Assembly: GCF_023822025.1 (NCBI RefSeq)
Contig: NZ_CP082909.1
Coordinates: 5,934,001-5,998,000 of the forward strand
DNA length: 64,000 nt
Origin: Endozoicomonas sp. 4G
GTDB lineage: Bacteria; Pseudomonadota; Gammaproteobacteria; Pseudomonadales; Endozoicomonadaceae
Direction of reading: 5' to 3'
Numbering within the stretch: the stretch's first letter is position 1; the number at the start of each line of letters is the position of its first letter. This document shows, piece after piece, positions 48,588 to 57,618 of the stretch. The notes below the pieces were generated by a model. It saw only the letters and a program-made list of their open reading frames with translations, made no database searches and had not been told where the DNA came from. Position numbers and translations under genes: made by a program.

Positions 48588-50528
48588 TTAGAGAAACTCT
48601 TCGAAGAACATTACAACGGCCTGAGTATAGATATCGCGGTTTTCCTTTTTACTATAACCATGGCCTTCGTTGAGTGCATTCATATACCAGACTTCTTTGC
48701 CATGATCGCGCAACGACTTAACGATTTGCTCGGCTTCAGTGACAGGTACACGCGGATCATTTTGGCCCTGAACGACAAACATTGGAATGTTAATTTTATC
48801 AACATTATTATTGGGGCTGATTTTTTCCAGATGAGCGCGCATTTGTGGATCCCGCTCATCACCATACTCCATCCGGCGTAAATCACGGCGATAAGACTTG
48901 GTGTTTTCCAGGAAAGTCACAAAGTTAGAAATACCCACTCTATCTACAGCGGCTTTGAGGCGGTCGCTATAATGTACCGCGCTGGCCAATACCATGTAGC
49001 CACCGTAACTGCCACCAATGAGAGCGACGCGGTTTTCATCCAAATCAGGCTGGGTCTTAATCCAGTCCAGCAAGGCACCGATGTCTTTAACGGAATCTTC
49101 GCGCCTAAAGCCATTGTCAAGGTTGAGGTATTCTTTGCCATACCCTGTAGAACCACGAACATTCGGCGCAATGACAGCGGCATCTAACTGATCCATCCAC
49201 AACTGGAAAGTTTTGCGGAATGAAGGGCGAAACTGAGATGCAGGTCCACCATGGATACTAATAATGACCGGTTTTTTGCCCTTGGTATCAGGCTTGTAGA
49301 CAAACGCCGGAATCTCTCTGTCATCGAAACTCTTTACTCTGACCAATTCAGGTAGACTGAATTTACTGGTATCTAACGGTCCTACTTTACTGAAGGTCCA
49401 GCGTGTCAGACGACCTTGTTGTAGCGGCTTCTCACCTAACCCCAGTACAAAGCTGTCGCTGGGCGTTTGTGCGGTATTCAGTGTCAGGCCTATTTTGCTG
49501 CCATCGTCACTAAACTCAAGGCCGCTAACCAGTCCAATAGGCAGGCCTTTGACTTTAACGAATTGATGGCTCTCAGGATCAAGCAGGTACATGACTTCAA
49601 CGCCATCCTGGTTAACCACAAAAGCGGCTCGTTTGCCATCCTGCGACATCTCAAACTCGTTGACATTCCAGTTGATATTACTGGTGATGACTTTAACTTC
49701 TCCATCGCCAAATGGCTGATAGGCCAATTGGTTGAAATCACTGAATTCGTTAGTGAGAAAGAACATGCCCTGGTTGTCGGCATCAAAACCCAGACCGTAA
49801 TTGACTGAGGTTTTTTCCGGGTTACCAGCCAGCATAACTTTTTGTTTGGTTGCCAGATCGACCAGATAAATCCTGGAATCGTAGGAACTGATATATCGTT
49901 GGGCTAATAGTTTTTTATTATCGTCAGACCAGTCTAGCGGTCTCCACAGGCTTCCATCAGTTGATTTCAGGACTATTTCAGCACTCTCTGGTGCTGTTGG
50001 GTTCATCATCCAGATATCATTGGATTTACCATTACGTCGGGTACTCCGATAAGCAAATTTTGCTCCGTCTTTACTCCAGACCAGCGAACTGTTGCGGGAT
50101 TCGCCGTCACTTAGCATCTTGCTTTCACCTGTCGCCGTATTAAGCAAGAATAGTTGTGTATACCCATCGCCGCCGTCATCCATAGAAAAGGAGATATTAT
50201 CGCTATCAGGTTGGCGATTGATGCTGCCAATCGGCTCTTTGAAAAATGTTAGCTGCTTGCGGGCACCACCGGCAGTATCTACCCGGTGTAATTGTCTGAC
50301 TCCGCCAGAATGAGTGGATATAAAAATACTTTCTCCAGACTGGCTGAATTCACGGAAAGGTGCAGAACTGACTTTTTGGTAACGACGCACGTCATCGATT
50401 ATTTGTTGTGGAATGACGGGTACATCTTCCATTACCAGGTTGCCGTTATTTGCAGTGCGTTTCGTCACTACGGCGTTGGCTGAAAGGCTCACTGATATTA
50501 ACAGGGCTATAGCTCCAAGCTTTTTCAT
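48588..50528 (-). CDS. S9 family prolyl oligopeptidase/dipeptidyl peptidase IV-like serine peptidase
   Basis: 646 residues with a signal peptide (KKLGAIALLISVSLSANA), so secreted to the periplasm or beyond. Residues ~50-390 form a beta-propeller (repeats such as SGESIFISTHSGG and FSDDGSKIGLTLN) and residues ~400-646 the alpha/beta-hydrolase. The catalytic triad is Ser507 in GGSYGGY, Asp591 in QNDPRVP and His623 in NEGHGY. The family removes short peptides, often after proline. It is divergent from the first TonB-dependent receptor with a 546-base shared upstream region, which suggests joint peptide uptake. Confidence 0.93.
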   Translation of the reverse strand: MKKLGAIALLISVSLSANAVVTKRTANNGNLVMEDVPVIPQQIIDDVRRYQKVSSAPFREFSQSGESIFISTHSGGVRQLHRVDTAGGARKQLTFFKEPIGSINRQPDSDNISFSMDDGGDGYTQLFLLNTATGESKMLSDGESRNSSLVWSKDGAKFAYRSTRRNGKSNDIWMMNPTAPESAEIVLKSTDGSLWRPLDWSDDNKKLLAQRYISSYDSRIYLVDLATKQKVMLAGNPEKTSVNYGLGFDADNQGMFFLTNEFSDFNQLAYQPFGDGEVKVITSNINWNVNEFEMSQDGKRAAFVVNQDGVEVMYLLDPESHQFVKVKGLPIGLVSGLEFSDDGSKIGLTLNTAQTPSDSFVLGLGEKPLQQGRLTRWTFSKVGPLDTSKFSLPELVRVKSFDDREIPAFVYKPDTKGKKPVIISIHGGPASQFRPSFRKTFQLWMDQLDAAVIAPNVRGSTGYGKEYLNLDNGFRREDSVKDIGALLDWIKTQPDLDENRVALIGGSYGGYMVLASAVHYSDRLKAAVDRVGISNFVTFLENTKSYRRDLRRMEYGDERDPQMRAHLEKISPNNNVDKINIPMFVVQGQNDPRVPVTEAEQIVKSLRDHGKEVWYMNALNEGHGYSKKENRDIYTQAVVMFFEEFL

Positions 50529-50639
50529 TATTATTTCCTTGGGTGTTTTTGCGCTGCAACTGTATCACTGAATAGTTATTAAACCAAGTGCGTATAGTGG
50601 ATTCCTTCAACAGATATACGCATTAAGACGTATAAAAAA

Positions 50640-51074
50640 TTTAATATTAAAAGACTTGCTGTGTAAGAGTTTTTAGCTTTCACTCGAACGGCTTGAGTCA
50701 GTTATTAGTTGTCGTGTATAAGGTTTAATTGATTTTTTATAGTTGATTTTACGTATTGAAAAGATTTAAATTCACACTTCGTAACCATTCTGTCACAGTC
50801 TTATGATGCGTAGATGGATAACATTATTACTGTAATCAGGATGTTGCTGTTTGGATTGAGGGCTTTATAAAGCGTAAAGCTCATCTGGGGTGGAGCCCCT
50901 TTGATGTATAACCCTGTTGGGGAACAGGTATTAGCAGTTGCGTTGTTCAGGGATAACCACAAAAAGGCAGTGAGAAGTCGTCAGCCAGGAATGGCGGTGC
51001 ACAGGCAAGGAGCCAAAAACTCAAACTGACCAATAATAAACACTATAAGTGGATATCAGGGAAAAAATAATAAC
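50640..51074 (+). promoter_or_regulatory. Conserved structured leader of TBDR gene 1
   Basis: This leader is repeated before all three receptors (also 53985-54405 and 57195-57618) and is nearly as conserved as coding sequence, although it is not a conserved reading frame. Three hairpins are visible: GCTTTA/TAAAGC (50862-50880), CATC...GGGG/CCCC...GATG (50882-50906), and CCTGTT/AACAGG with a GGGG loop (50913-50928). CCCTG of the third hairpin could instead pair with CAGGG at 50948-50952, so two exclusive folds are possible. It ends with GGGA before the ATG. A promoter must lie in the AT-rich first half. It matches no riboswitch class I know. Confidence 0.6.
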
Positions 51075-53699
51075 ATGTTCAGAAGGACAGCACTCAGCAC
51101 GGCCATCGTCGTCGCTATCGGGGCTTCTGCTGGCTCTAATCTTGCCATTGCAGAAGAGGTGGAAGAGCAGGAAGTTGAGAAACTTGAGAAAGTTCAGGTT
51201 ACCGGTTCTCGTATTTCCCGGGTGGACGTTGAAGGCCCATCTCCAGTCATCGTGATTACTGCGGAAGATATGGAAAACCGTGGTTTCACCGATGTTTTTG
51301 AAGCGCTTCATTCTCTTAACCAGAATAGCGGCGGACTCACCCAGCAGAATGCGCGCAGCTATACTCCAACGGCTCAGTCTGTAAACCTGCGTGGCTTGGG
51401 TGTTGGTCGTAGCTTGACTCTTATAGACGGCAAACGTCTTCCAATGTTCCCTCTTGGCTCTGGTGGCAGCACCAACTTTACTGACCTTGGTCAAATTCCT
51501 ATGGCTGCGGTAGAGCGTATTGAAGTGCTCACCGACGGCGCATCCGCCATATATGGATCGGATGCGATGAGTGGTGTTGTTAACGTTATTCTCAAGAATG
51601 ATTATGAAGGTGTTGAAGTAAAAGCCAAGGTGGGTGATACCCATCAAGGTGGTTACGCTAATGGCCGGGTAGAGCTGTTAGCAGGAACCTCTACTGAACG
51701 GGCCAGAGCTACTTTTATTGCCCAGTTGAAAGGGAATGAAATACTCAGACAAAAAGATAGAGATTGGGCTGGAAATGACAATAGTGATCGCAGCTACTAT
51801 TCGAGTTACAGTTCGTACGGTTCAACCTTTGTTACCAGCAAACCAAGGCGTATTATTACGCCGGAAGATTGTCATGCGGTTGTTGGAGAAAATGCAATTA
51901 TCAAGGAAGACGGCAAATGTGGCTATAATCGTTCGGCTCACAGAACGCTCAAGCCAAAAAGCGAATCCTACGATTTGTTGAGCAATATGGAATATGATCT
52001 GACAGAGGATACCACCGCATTTACTCGCTTGAGATTTGGGCAGAAACACACAATGGCCTATCTTGAACCTTCTGGACTCAAAATAAGGCTTTCTGCCGAT
52101 GACCCAGGCAACCCGACTTACGGAACTGATAATCCACAAAAGGGTACCTTTTACCGTCGTCTGGTTGAGTTCGGTGAGCGCGAAAAAGGTGCTGATACTA
52201 ACTACTATGGCGGCTTAGTTGGCTTGAATGGTTTGTTGATGGATACTTACGACTGGGAAGTGTCTGTAGGTTATACCAAGCAAAAAGTTGAAAGCTCCAG
52301 ACCAGTCATTGTTGAGGATGAAATGGAGGCCCTGGTTAAATCAGGAGAAGTTGATCTGCTGGAGCCCATTCCTCAAAGTGTTGTTGATCAAGTATCAGCT
52401 GCCAGTACCACGGATGCAGAGTCTTCTATCCTGAGCTATACCGCAAGCCTGACCGGTGATTTATTTGAGTTGCCAACCGGGACGATGGGTTTTGCAACCT
52501 TTGCTGAGGTTAATGAAACCAAGTATGAGGATAAAAGGGATCAGGGTACTCTCGACGGTATCTATCTTGGTGTAGGTGGTACATCCGGTGGCGGTGAGCG
52601 GACACAGGTAGGGCTTGGTGCTGAAGTTTTGGTTCCGGTTCTTAGTAACCTGGAAGTGACCATGGCTGCCCGATACGATGATTACAATGATGATTCAAAT
52701 ACTGGCTCCGCAGCAACACCGAAAGTGTCGTTTGCCTATCGTCCAGCAGACACCGTTCTGGTAAGAGGCAGTTGGGGTAAAAGCTTCAGGGCTCCCGATA
52801 TGCAGCGCTTGTTTGGTGGTATCACAAGGGGCTTCAGCAACGTCACTGATCCAGTATACTGCGATGCGTTTATTGGTTCAGATGAAGCTAGAGAAGACGC
52901 CTGTGATCCCTCGCAAATTAATATAGTCAAGGGTCCGAACATGGAGCTGGAGGAAGAAACCGGAACCAACTACTCATTCGGTGTTGTTTGGGAAGCCACT
53001 GATGATCTGACGTTGTCTGCTGACTGGTACAAGATTGTGCTGAAAGATTTGGTGGTGACTCCAGACAAAAGACGTGTTGTTGAAGATCCTGATCGTTACC
53101 CGGGTTCGCAGATCATCCGTAATGAACCTGCTGATGGTCAGACTGTGGGTACCATTGACACGCTTATCTACGGACCTGTCAACCAGGCTGGCGAAACGGT
53201 TGAAGGTGTTGATGCGACGGTTCGTTACACATTCCCTGAAACCCGCTACGGTAAATTCAAAACAGAGCTCTCCGTTACCCACCTGATCAGGCGTGAAACT
53301 CAGACTTCACACACTGATCCGGTGAGAGATGATACTCAGTATGAGCCTGGCATACGGTCAACACTGAGTCTGGGCTGGTCTTATCAGAAGTACAGGGCGA
53401 ACGTGTTTGTAAAGCACAGAGGTAGTTTTTGCTCAAGCAATGCGAACGAGGGTTACTTCGAAACCTGTGATGACGCCAAGGCCAAAGGTTATGACCCGAA
53501 AGTCGATAGCATGACAAGAGTGAACCTTTCCGGTAAGTATCGCATCAGTAAGAATGCCTCTGTTGGCTTCGGTATAAACAATATTTTTGATGTCGCTCCT
53601 CCAGAAGATCGGCTGAGTAAGAAGTCTCCTTTCTATGCCAGAAGCTATGACAGTTCAGTGGGTCGTGCATACTATATCAAAGGTACCTATAAGTTCTGA
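51075..53699 (+). CDS. TonB-dependent outer-membrane receptor 1
   Basis: 874 residues. Signal peptide MFRRTALSTAIVVAIGASAG ends near LAIAEE; an acidic stretch and the TonB box-like EKVQVTGSRI follow. The plug domain (residues ~60-170) has VNLRGLGVGRSLTLIDGKRL and RIEVLTDGASAIYGSDAMSG; the 22-strand barrel ends with the aromatic terminus GRAYYIKGTYKF. Substrate is not evident; the adjacent S9 peptidase suggests peptides. It is a close paralogue of receptor 2 along its whole length. Confidence 0.93.
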   Translation: MFRRTALSTAIVVAIGASAGSNLAIAEEVEEQEVEKLEKVQVTGSRISRVDVEGPSPVIVITAEDMENRGFTDVFEALHSLNQNSGGLTQQNARSYTPTAQSVNLRGLGVGRSLTLIDGKRLPMFPLGSGGSTNFTDLGQIPMAAVERIEVLTDGASAIYGSDAMSGVVNVILKNDYEGVEVKAKVGDTHQGGYANGRVELLAGTSTERARATFIAQLKGNEILRQKDRDWAGNDNSDRSYYSSYSSYGSTFVTSKPRRIITPEDCHAVVGENAIIKEDGKCGYNRSAHRTLKPKSESYDLLSNMEYDLTEDTTAFTRLRFGQKHTMAYLEPSGLKIRLSADDPGNPTYGTDNPQKGTFYRRLVEFGEREKGADTNYYGGLVGLNGLLMDTYDWEVSVGYTKQKVESSRPVIVEDEMEALVKSGEVDLLEPIPQSVVDQVSAASTTDAESSILSYTASLTGDLFELPTGTMGFATFAEVNETKYEDKRDQGTLDGIYLGVGGTSGGGERTQVGLGAEVLVPVLSNLEVTMAARYDDYNDDSNTGSAATPKVSFAYRPADTVLVRGSWGKSFRAPDMQRLFGGITRGFSNVTDPVYCDAFIGSDEAREDACDPSQINIVKGPNMELEEETGTNYSFGVVWEATDDLTLSADWYKIVLKDLVVTPDKRRVVEDPDRYPGSQIIRNEPADGQTVGTIDTLIYGPVNQAGETVEGVDATVRYTFPETRYGKFKTELSVTHLIRRETQTSHTDPVRDDTQYEPGIRSTLSLGWSYQKYRANVFVKHRGSFCSSNANEGYFETCDDAKAKGYDPKVDSMTRVNLSGKYRISKNASVGFGINNIFDVAPPEDRLSKKSPFYARSYDSSVGRAYYIKGTYKF

Positions 53700-53714
53700 T
53701 AGGAATCTGAAAGC

Positions 53715-53743
53715 AGTGGGGCACGGTTGTTTCGTGCTTCACT
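53715..53743 (+). terminator. Hairpin terminator after TBDR gene 1
   Basis: AGTGGGGCACG pairs with CGTGCTTCACT (two G-T wobbles) around a T-rich seven-base loop, 16 bases after the stop. The same hairpin follows receptor 2, where one wobble is replaced by an A-T pair, so the structure is maintained. Confidence 0.6.
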
Positions 53744-53772
53744 CTCTCTGCTTCCGGTCGTCGCGAAACCCT

Positions 53773-53900
53773 GGTTCCCATGCTCTGCGTGGGAATGCAT
53801 ACCTCCCCTGAAAAGCTGACTCTACAGCGCGAGATAGGTATGGGTTCCCACGCTGGGACCCACAGGGCCTAAAAGCATGGAAGCCAGAGTTTTGTGACAC
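53773..53900. repeat. 128-base palindromic interspersed element between receptors 1 and 2
   Basis: It is absent from the otherwise homologous spacer after receptor 2, where the flanks join directly. It contains two hairpin units: TTCCCATGCTCTGCGTGGGAA and GGGTTCCCACGCTGGGACCC. Such TTCCCA/TGGGAA units are common interspersed repeats in gammaproteobacteria. It looks like a small non-autonomous insertion after duplication. Confidence 0.65.
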
Positions 53901-53984
53901 CTTCTACTTCCGGTCGTTTTTCCAGTGGGTTTAAAATATTTTTCCTATTTTATGTGATAGAAAGTGCCAGAAAAAGAAGCTTAA

Positions 53985-54405
53985 AAGTCTTGCTGTGTAA
54001 GGGTTTCCCTATCACTCTAACGCCTCTAGTCGTTTGTCATCTGACGTGTATAAGGTTTAATTAAATTTTGTTATTGATTTTACGTATTGAAAAGTTTTAA
54101 ATTCACACTTCGTAATCATTCTTTCACAGTCGCATGATGCGTAGATGAATAACATCATCGCTGTCATCAGGATGTTGCTGTTTGCATTGAGAGCTTTATA
54201 AAGCGTAAAGCTCATCTGGGGTGGAGCCCCTTTGATGTATAACCCTGTTGGGAAACAGGTATTAGCAGTTGCGTTGTTCAGGGATAACCACAAAAAAGGC
54301 AGTAAGAAGTCGTCAGACAGGAATGGCGGTATACAGGCAAGGAGCCAAAAACTCAAACTGACCAATAAAAAACACTATAAGTGGATTCAGGGAAAAAATA
54401 ATAAC
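53985..54405 (+). promoter_or_regulatory. Conserved structured leader of TBDR gene 2
   Basis: Copy of the leader before receptor 1, with the first hairpin extended to AGCTTTA/TAAAGCT and the third hairpin loop changed from GGGG to GGGA (a GNRA tetraloop) while both stem arms are kept. An ATG at 54232 happens to be in frame with the receptor here but not in the other two copies. Confidence 0.6.
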
Positions 54406-57033
54406 ATGTTCAGAAGAACAGCACTCAGCACGGCCATCGTCGTCGCTATCGGGGCTTCTGCTGGCTCTAATCTTGCCATTGCAGAAGAGGTAGAAGAGCA
54501 GGAAGTTGAGAAACTTGAGAAAGTTCAGGTTACCGGATCCCGTATTTCCCGGGTGGACGTTGAAGGTCCATCTCCAGTCGTTGTGATTTCTGCGGAAGAT
54601 ATTGAAACCCGTGGTTTCACAGATGTTTTTGAGGCGCTTAATTCTCTTAACCAGAATACCGGCGGACTCAACCAGCAGAATGCGTTCGGCTTTACTCCAA
54701 CGGCCCAGGCTGTAAACCTGCGTGGTTTGGGTGTTGGTCGTAGCTTGATTCTTATAGACGGCAAACGTCTTCCAATGTTCCCTCTTGGCGCTGGTGGCGA
54801 CACCAACTTTACTGACCTTGGTCAAATCCCTATGGCTGCGGTAGAGCGTATTGAAGTGCTTACCGACGGCGCATCGGCCATATATGGATCGGATGCGATG
54901 AGTGGTGTTGTTAACGTTATTCTCAAGAAAGATTATGAGGGTGTTGAAGTAAAAGCCAAGGCGGGTGATACCCATCAAGGCGGCTATGCTAATGGCCGGG
55001 TGGAGCTGTTAGCAGGAACCTCTACTGAAAGGGCCAGAGCTACGTTTATTGCCCAGTTGCAAGGGAATGAAATACTCAGACAAAAAGATAGAGATTGGGC
55101 TGGAAATGACAATAGTGATCGCAGCTATTATTCGGCTTACAGTTCGTACGGTGCAACCTTTGTTACAAGCAAACCAGATAGCCGCATTATTACGCCGGAT
55201 GATTGTGGTGCGGTTGTTGGGGAAAATGCTGTTGTCAAGGAAGATGGCAAATGTGGCTATAATCGTTCGGCTCACAGAACACTCAAACCAAAAAACGAAT
55301 CTTATGATTTGTTAAGCAACATGGAATTTGATCTGACAGAGGATACAACCGCATTTACTCGCTTGCGATTTGGGCAAAAAAACACGATGGCCTATCTTGA
55401 GCCTGTTGGATACAAAGTAAAGCTTTCTGCCGATGACCCAGGTAACCCGACTTCTGATACTGCAAATCCAGTAGACGGTACCTTTTACCGTCGTCTGGTT
55501 GAGTTTGGTGAGCGCGAAAAAGGTGCTGACAGTCAGTACTATGGTGGCTTCGTTGGCTTGAATGGTCTGTTGATGGATGCTTACGACTGGGAAGTGTCTG
55601 TAGGTTATACCAAACAGACAGTTAAAGGCTCCAGGCCGACCGTTGTTGAGGCTGAATTGGAGGCCCTGGTTAAGTCGGGAGAAGTTGATCTTCTGGAGCC
55701 CATTCCTCAAAGTGTTGTTGATCAAGTATCAGGTGAAAGTACCACGGATGCAGAGTCTTCTATCCTGAGCTATACCGCAAGCCTGACCGGTGATTTATTT
55801 GAGTTACCAACCGGGACGGTGGGTTTTGCAACCTTTGCTGAGGTTAATGATACCAAGTATGAAGATAAAAGAGATCAGGGTACTCTTGATGGTATCTATC
55901 TTGGTGTAGGTGGTACATCCGGTGGCGGTAAGCGGACACAGGTAGGGCTTGGTGCTGAGGTTCTGGTTCCGGTTCTTGATAATCTGGAAGTGACCATGGC
56001 TGCCCGATACGATGATTACAACGATGATTCAAATACTGGCTCCGCAGCAACACCAAAAGTGTCGTTTGCCTATCGTCCAACAGACACCGTTCTGGTAAGA
56101 GGCAGTTGGGGTAAAAGCTTCAGGGCTCCCGATATGCAGCGTTTGTTTGGTGGTATCACAAGGGGCTTCAACAGCGTCAGTGATCCAGTATACTGCGATG
56201 CGTTTGTTGGTTCAGCAGAAGAGAAAAAAGATGCCTGTGAGCCCATGCAAATTAATGTGCAAACAGGTGCGAACAGGGAGCTGGAGGAGGAAACCGGAAC
56301 CAACTACTCATTCGGTGTTGTTTGGCAAGCCGCTGATGATCTGACGTTGTCTGCTGACTGGTACAAGATTGTGCTGAAAGATTTGGTAGTTGATCCAGAA
56401 AAAAGTCGTGTTATTGTAGATCCTGATCGTTACCCGGGTGCGCAGGTCATCCGTAATGAACCTGCTCATGGTCAGACTGTGGGTACCATTGACACGCTTA
56501 TCTACGGTCCTGTCAACCAGGCTGGCGAAACGGTTGAAGGTATTGATGCCACTGTTCGTTACACATTCCCTGAAACCCGATACGGTGAATTCAATACAGA
56601 GCTCTCCGTTACCCACCTGATCAAGCGAGAAACTCAGACTTCACACACTGATCCGGTGAGAGATGATACTCAGTATGAGCCTGGCGTGCAGTCAACACTG
56701 AGTCTGGGCTGGTCTTATCAGAAGTTCAGTGCGAACGTGTTTCTGAAGTACAGAAGCAGTTTTTGCTCAAGCTATGCGAACGAGGATACCTTCGAAAGCT
56801 GCGATGCCGCCAAGGCTGAAGGTTATGACCCCAAAGTCGATAGCATGACAACAGTGAACCTTTCCGGTAAATATCGCGTCAATGAGAATGCCTCTGTTGG
56901 CTTCGGTATCACCAATATTGCTGATGTCGCCCCTCCAGAACTTCGGTTGAGTACCAAGTCTCCTTTCTATGCCAGTAGCTATGACAATCCAGTAGGTCGT
57001 GCATACTATATCCAAGGTACCTACAAGTTCTGA
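54406..57033 (+). CDS. TonB-dependent outer-membrane receptor 2
   Basis: 875 residues. ATG 54406 is chosen to match receptors 1 and 3; a longer reading from 54232 would put leader RNA into protein. Signal peptide and the TonB box-like EKVQVTGSRI are identical to receptor 1. Most differences from receptor 1 are scattered single residues in barrel loops, for example around residues 265-285 and 585-610, which would face the outside and could change ligand choice. Plug motif RIEVLTDGASAIYGSDAMSG and final Phe are intact. Confidence 0.93.
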   Translation: MFRRTALSTAIVVAIGASAGSNLAIAEEVEEQEVEKLEKVQVTGSRISRVDVEGPSPVVVISAEDIETRGFTDVFEALNSLNQNTGGLNQQNAFGFTPTAQAVNLRGLGVGRSLILIDGKRLPMFPLGAGGDTNFTDLGQIPMAAVERIEVLTDGASAIYGSDAMSGVVNVILKKDYEGVEVKAKAGDTHQGGYANGRVELLAGTSTERARATFIAQLQGNEILRQKDRDWAGNDNSDRSYYSAYSSYGATFVTSKPDSRIITPDDCGAVVGENAVVKEDGKCGYNRSAHRTLKPKNESYDLLSNMEFDLTEDTTAFTRLRFGQKNTMAYLEPVGYKVKLSADDPGNPTSDTANPVDGTFYRRLVEFGEREKGADSQYYGGFVGLNGLLMDAYDWEVSVGYTKQTVKGSRPTVVEAELEALVKSGEVDLLEPIPQSVVDQVSGESTTDAESSILSYTASLTGDLFELPTGTVGFATFAEVNDTKYEDKRDQGTLDGIYLGVGGTSGGGKRTQVGLGAEVLVPVLDNLEVTMAARYDDYNDDSNTGSAATPKVSFAYRPTDTVLVRGSWGKSFRAPDMQRLFGGITRGFNSVSDPVYCDAFVGSAEEKKDACEPMQINVQTGANRELEEETGTNYSFGVVWQAADDLTLSADWYKIVLKDLVVDPEKSRVIVDPDRYPGAQVIRNEPAHGQTVGTIDTLIYGPVNQAGETVEGIDATVRYTFPETRYGEFNTELSVTHLIKRETQTSHTDPVRDDTQYEPGVQSTLSLGWSYQKFSANVFLKYRSSFCSSYANEDTFESCDAAKAEGYDPKVDSMTTVNLSGKYRVNENASVGFGITNIADVAPPELRLSTKSPFYASSYDNPVGRAYYIQGTYKF

Positions 57034-57048
57034 TAGGAATCTGAAAAC

Positions 57049-57077
57049 AGTGGAGCACGGTTGTTTCGTGCTTCACT
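57049..57077 (+). terminator. Hairpin terminator after TBDR gene 2
   Basis: AGTGGAGCACG/CGTGCTTCACT with a single G-T wobble and the same loop as after receptor 1. Confidence 0.6.
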
Positions 57078-57194
57078 CTCTCTACTTCCGAGTGTCGCGA
57101 AACCCTCTGCTTCCGGTCGTTTTAGATTTTTTAATCCAGTTAGATTTAAAATATTTTTCCTGTTTTATGTGATAGAAAGTACCAGAAAAACAAG

Positions 57195-57618
57195 CTTAAA
57201 AGTCTTGATATATAAGGGTTTCAGCTTTCACTCTAACGCCTAAAGTCGTTTATCATACGTCGTGTATAAGGTTTAATTGAATTTTGTTGTTGATTTTACG
57301 TATTGAAAAGTTTTAAATTCACACTTCGTAATCGTTCTGGCACAGTCGCATGATGCGCAGATGGAGAGCATCACCAATGTGATCAGGATGTTGTAGTTTG
57401 GATTGAGAGCTTTCAAAGAATAAAGCTCACCTGGGGTGGAACCCCTTTTAATGTATAACCCTGTTGGGGAACAGGCGTTCGTAGTTGCGTTAGTCAGGGA
57501 TAACCACAAAAGGCAGTGAGAGGTCGTCAGTCAGGAATGGCGGTGTACAGGCAAGGAGCCAAAAGCTCAAGCTGGCCAACAAAAACACTATAAGTGGATA
57601 GCAAGGGAAAATAATAAC
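57195..57618 (+). promoter_or_regulatory. Conserved structured leader of TBDR gene 3
   Basis: Third leader copy, more diverged. The CCTGTT/AACAGG hairpin and the CAGGG alternative partner are unchanged; the first hairpin is AGCTTT/AAAGCT with a new loop; in the second the inner GGGG/CCCC pairing stays but the outer CATC/GATG pairing is lost (CACC/AATG). Confidence 0.55.

Noticed and set aside
50640-51074. Cobalamin riboswitch before the receptors
   Set aside because: TonB receptors often have one, but the conserved B12-box and core elements are absent.
54232-54405. 58-residue N-terminal extension of receptor 2
   Set aside because: It is in frame only in this copy; receptors 1 and 3 have stops or shifts in the same leader, and the signal peptide starts at 54406.
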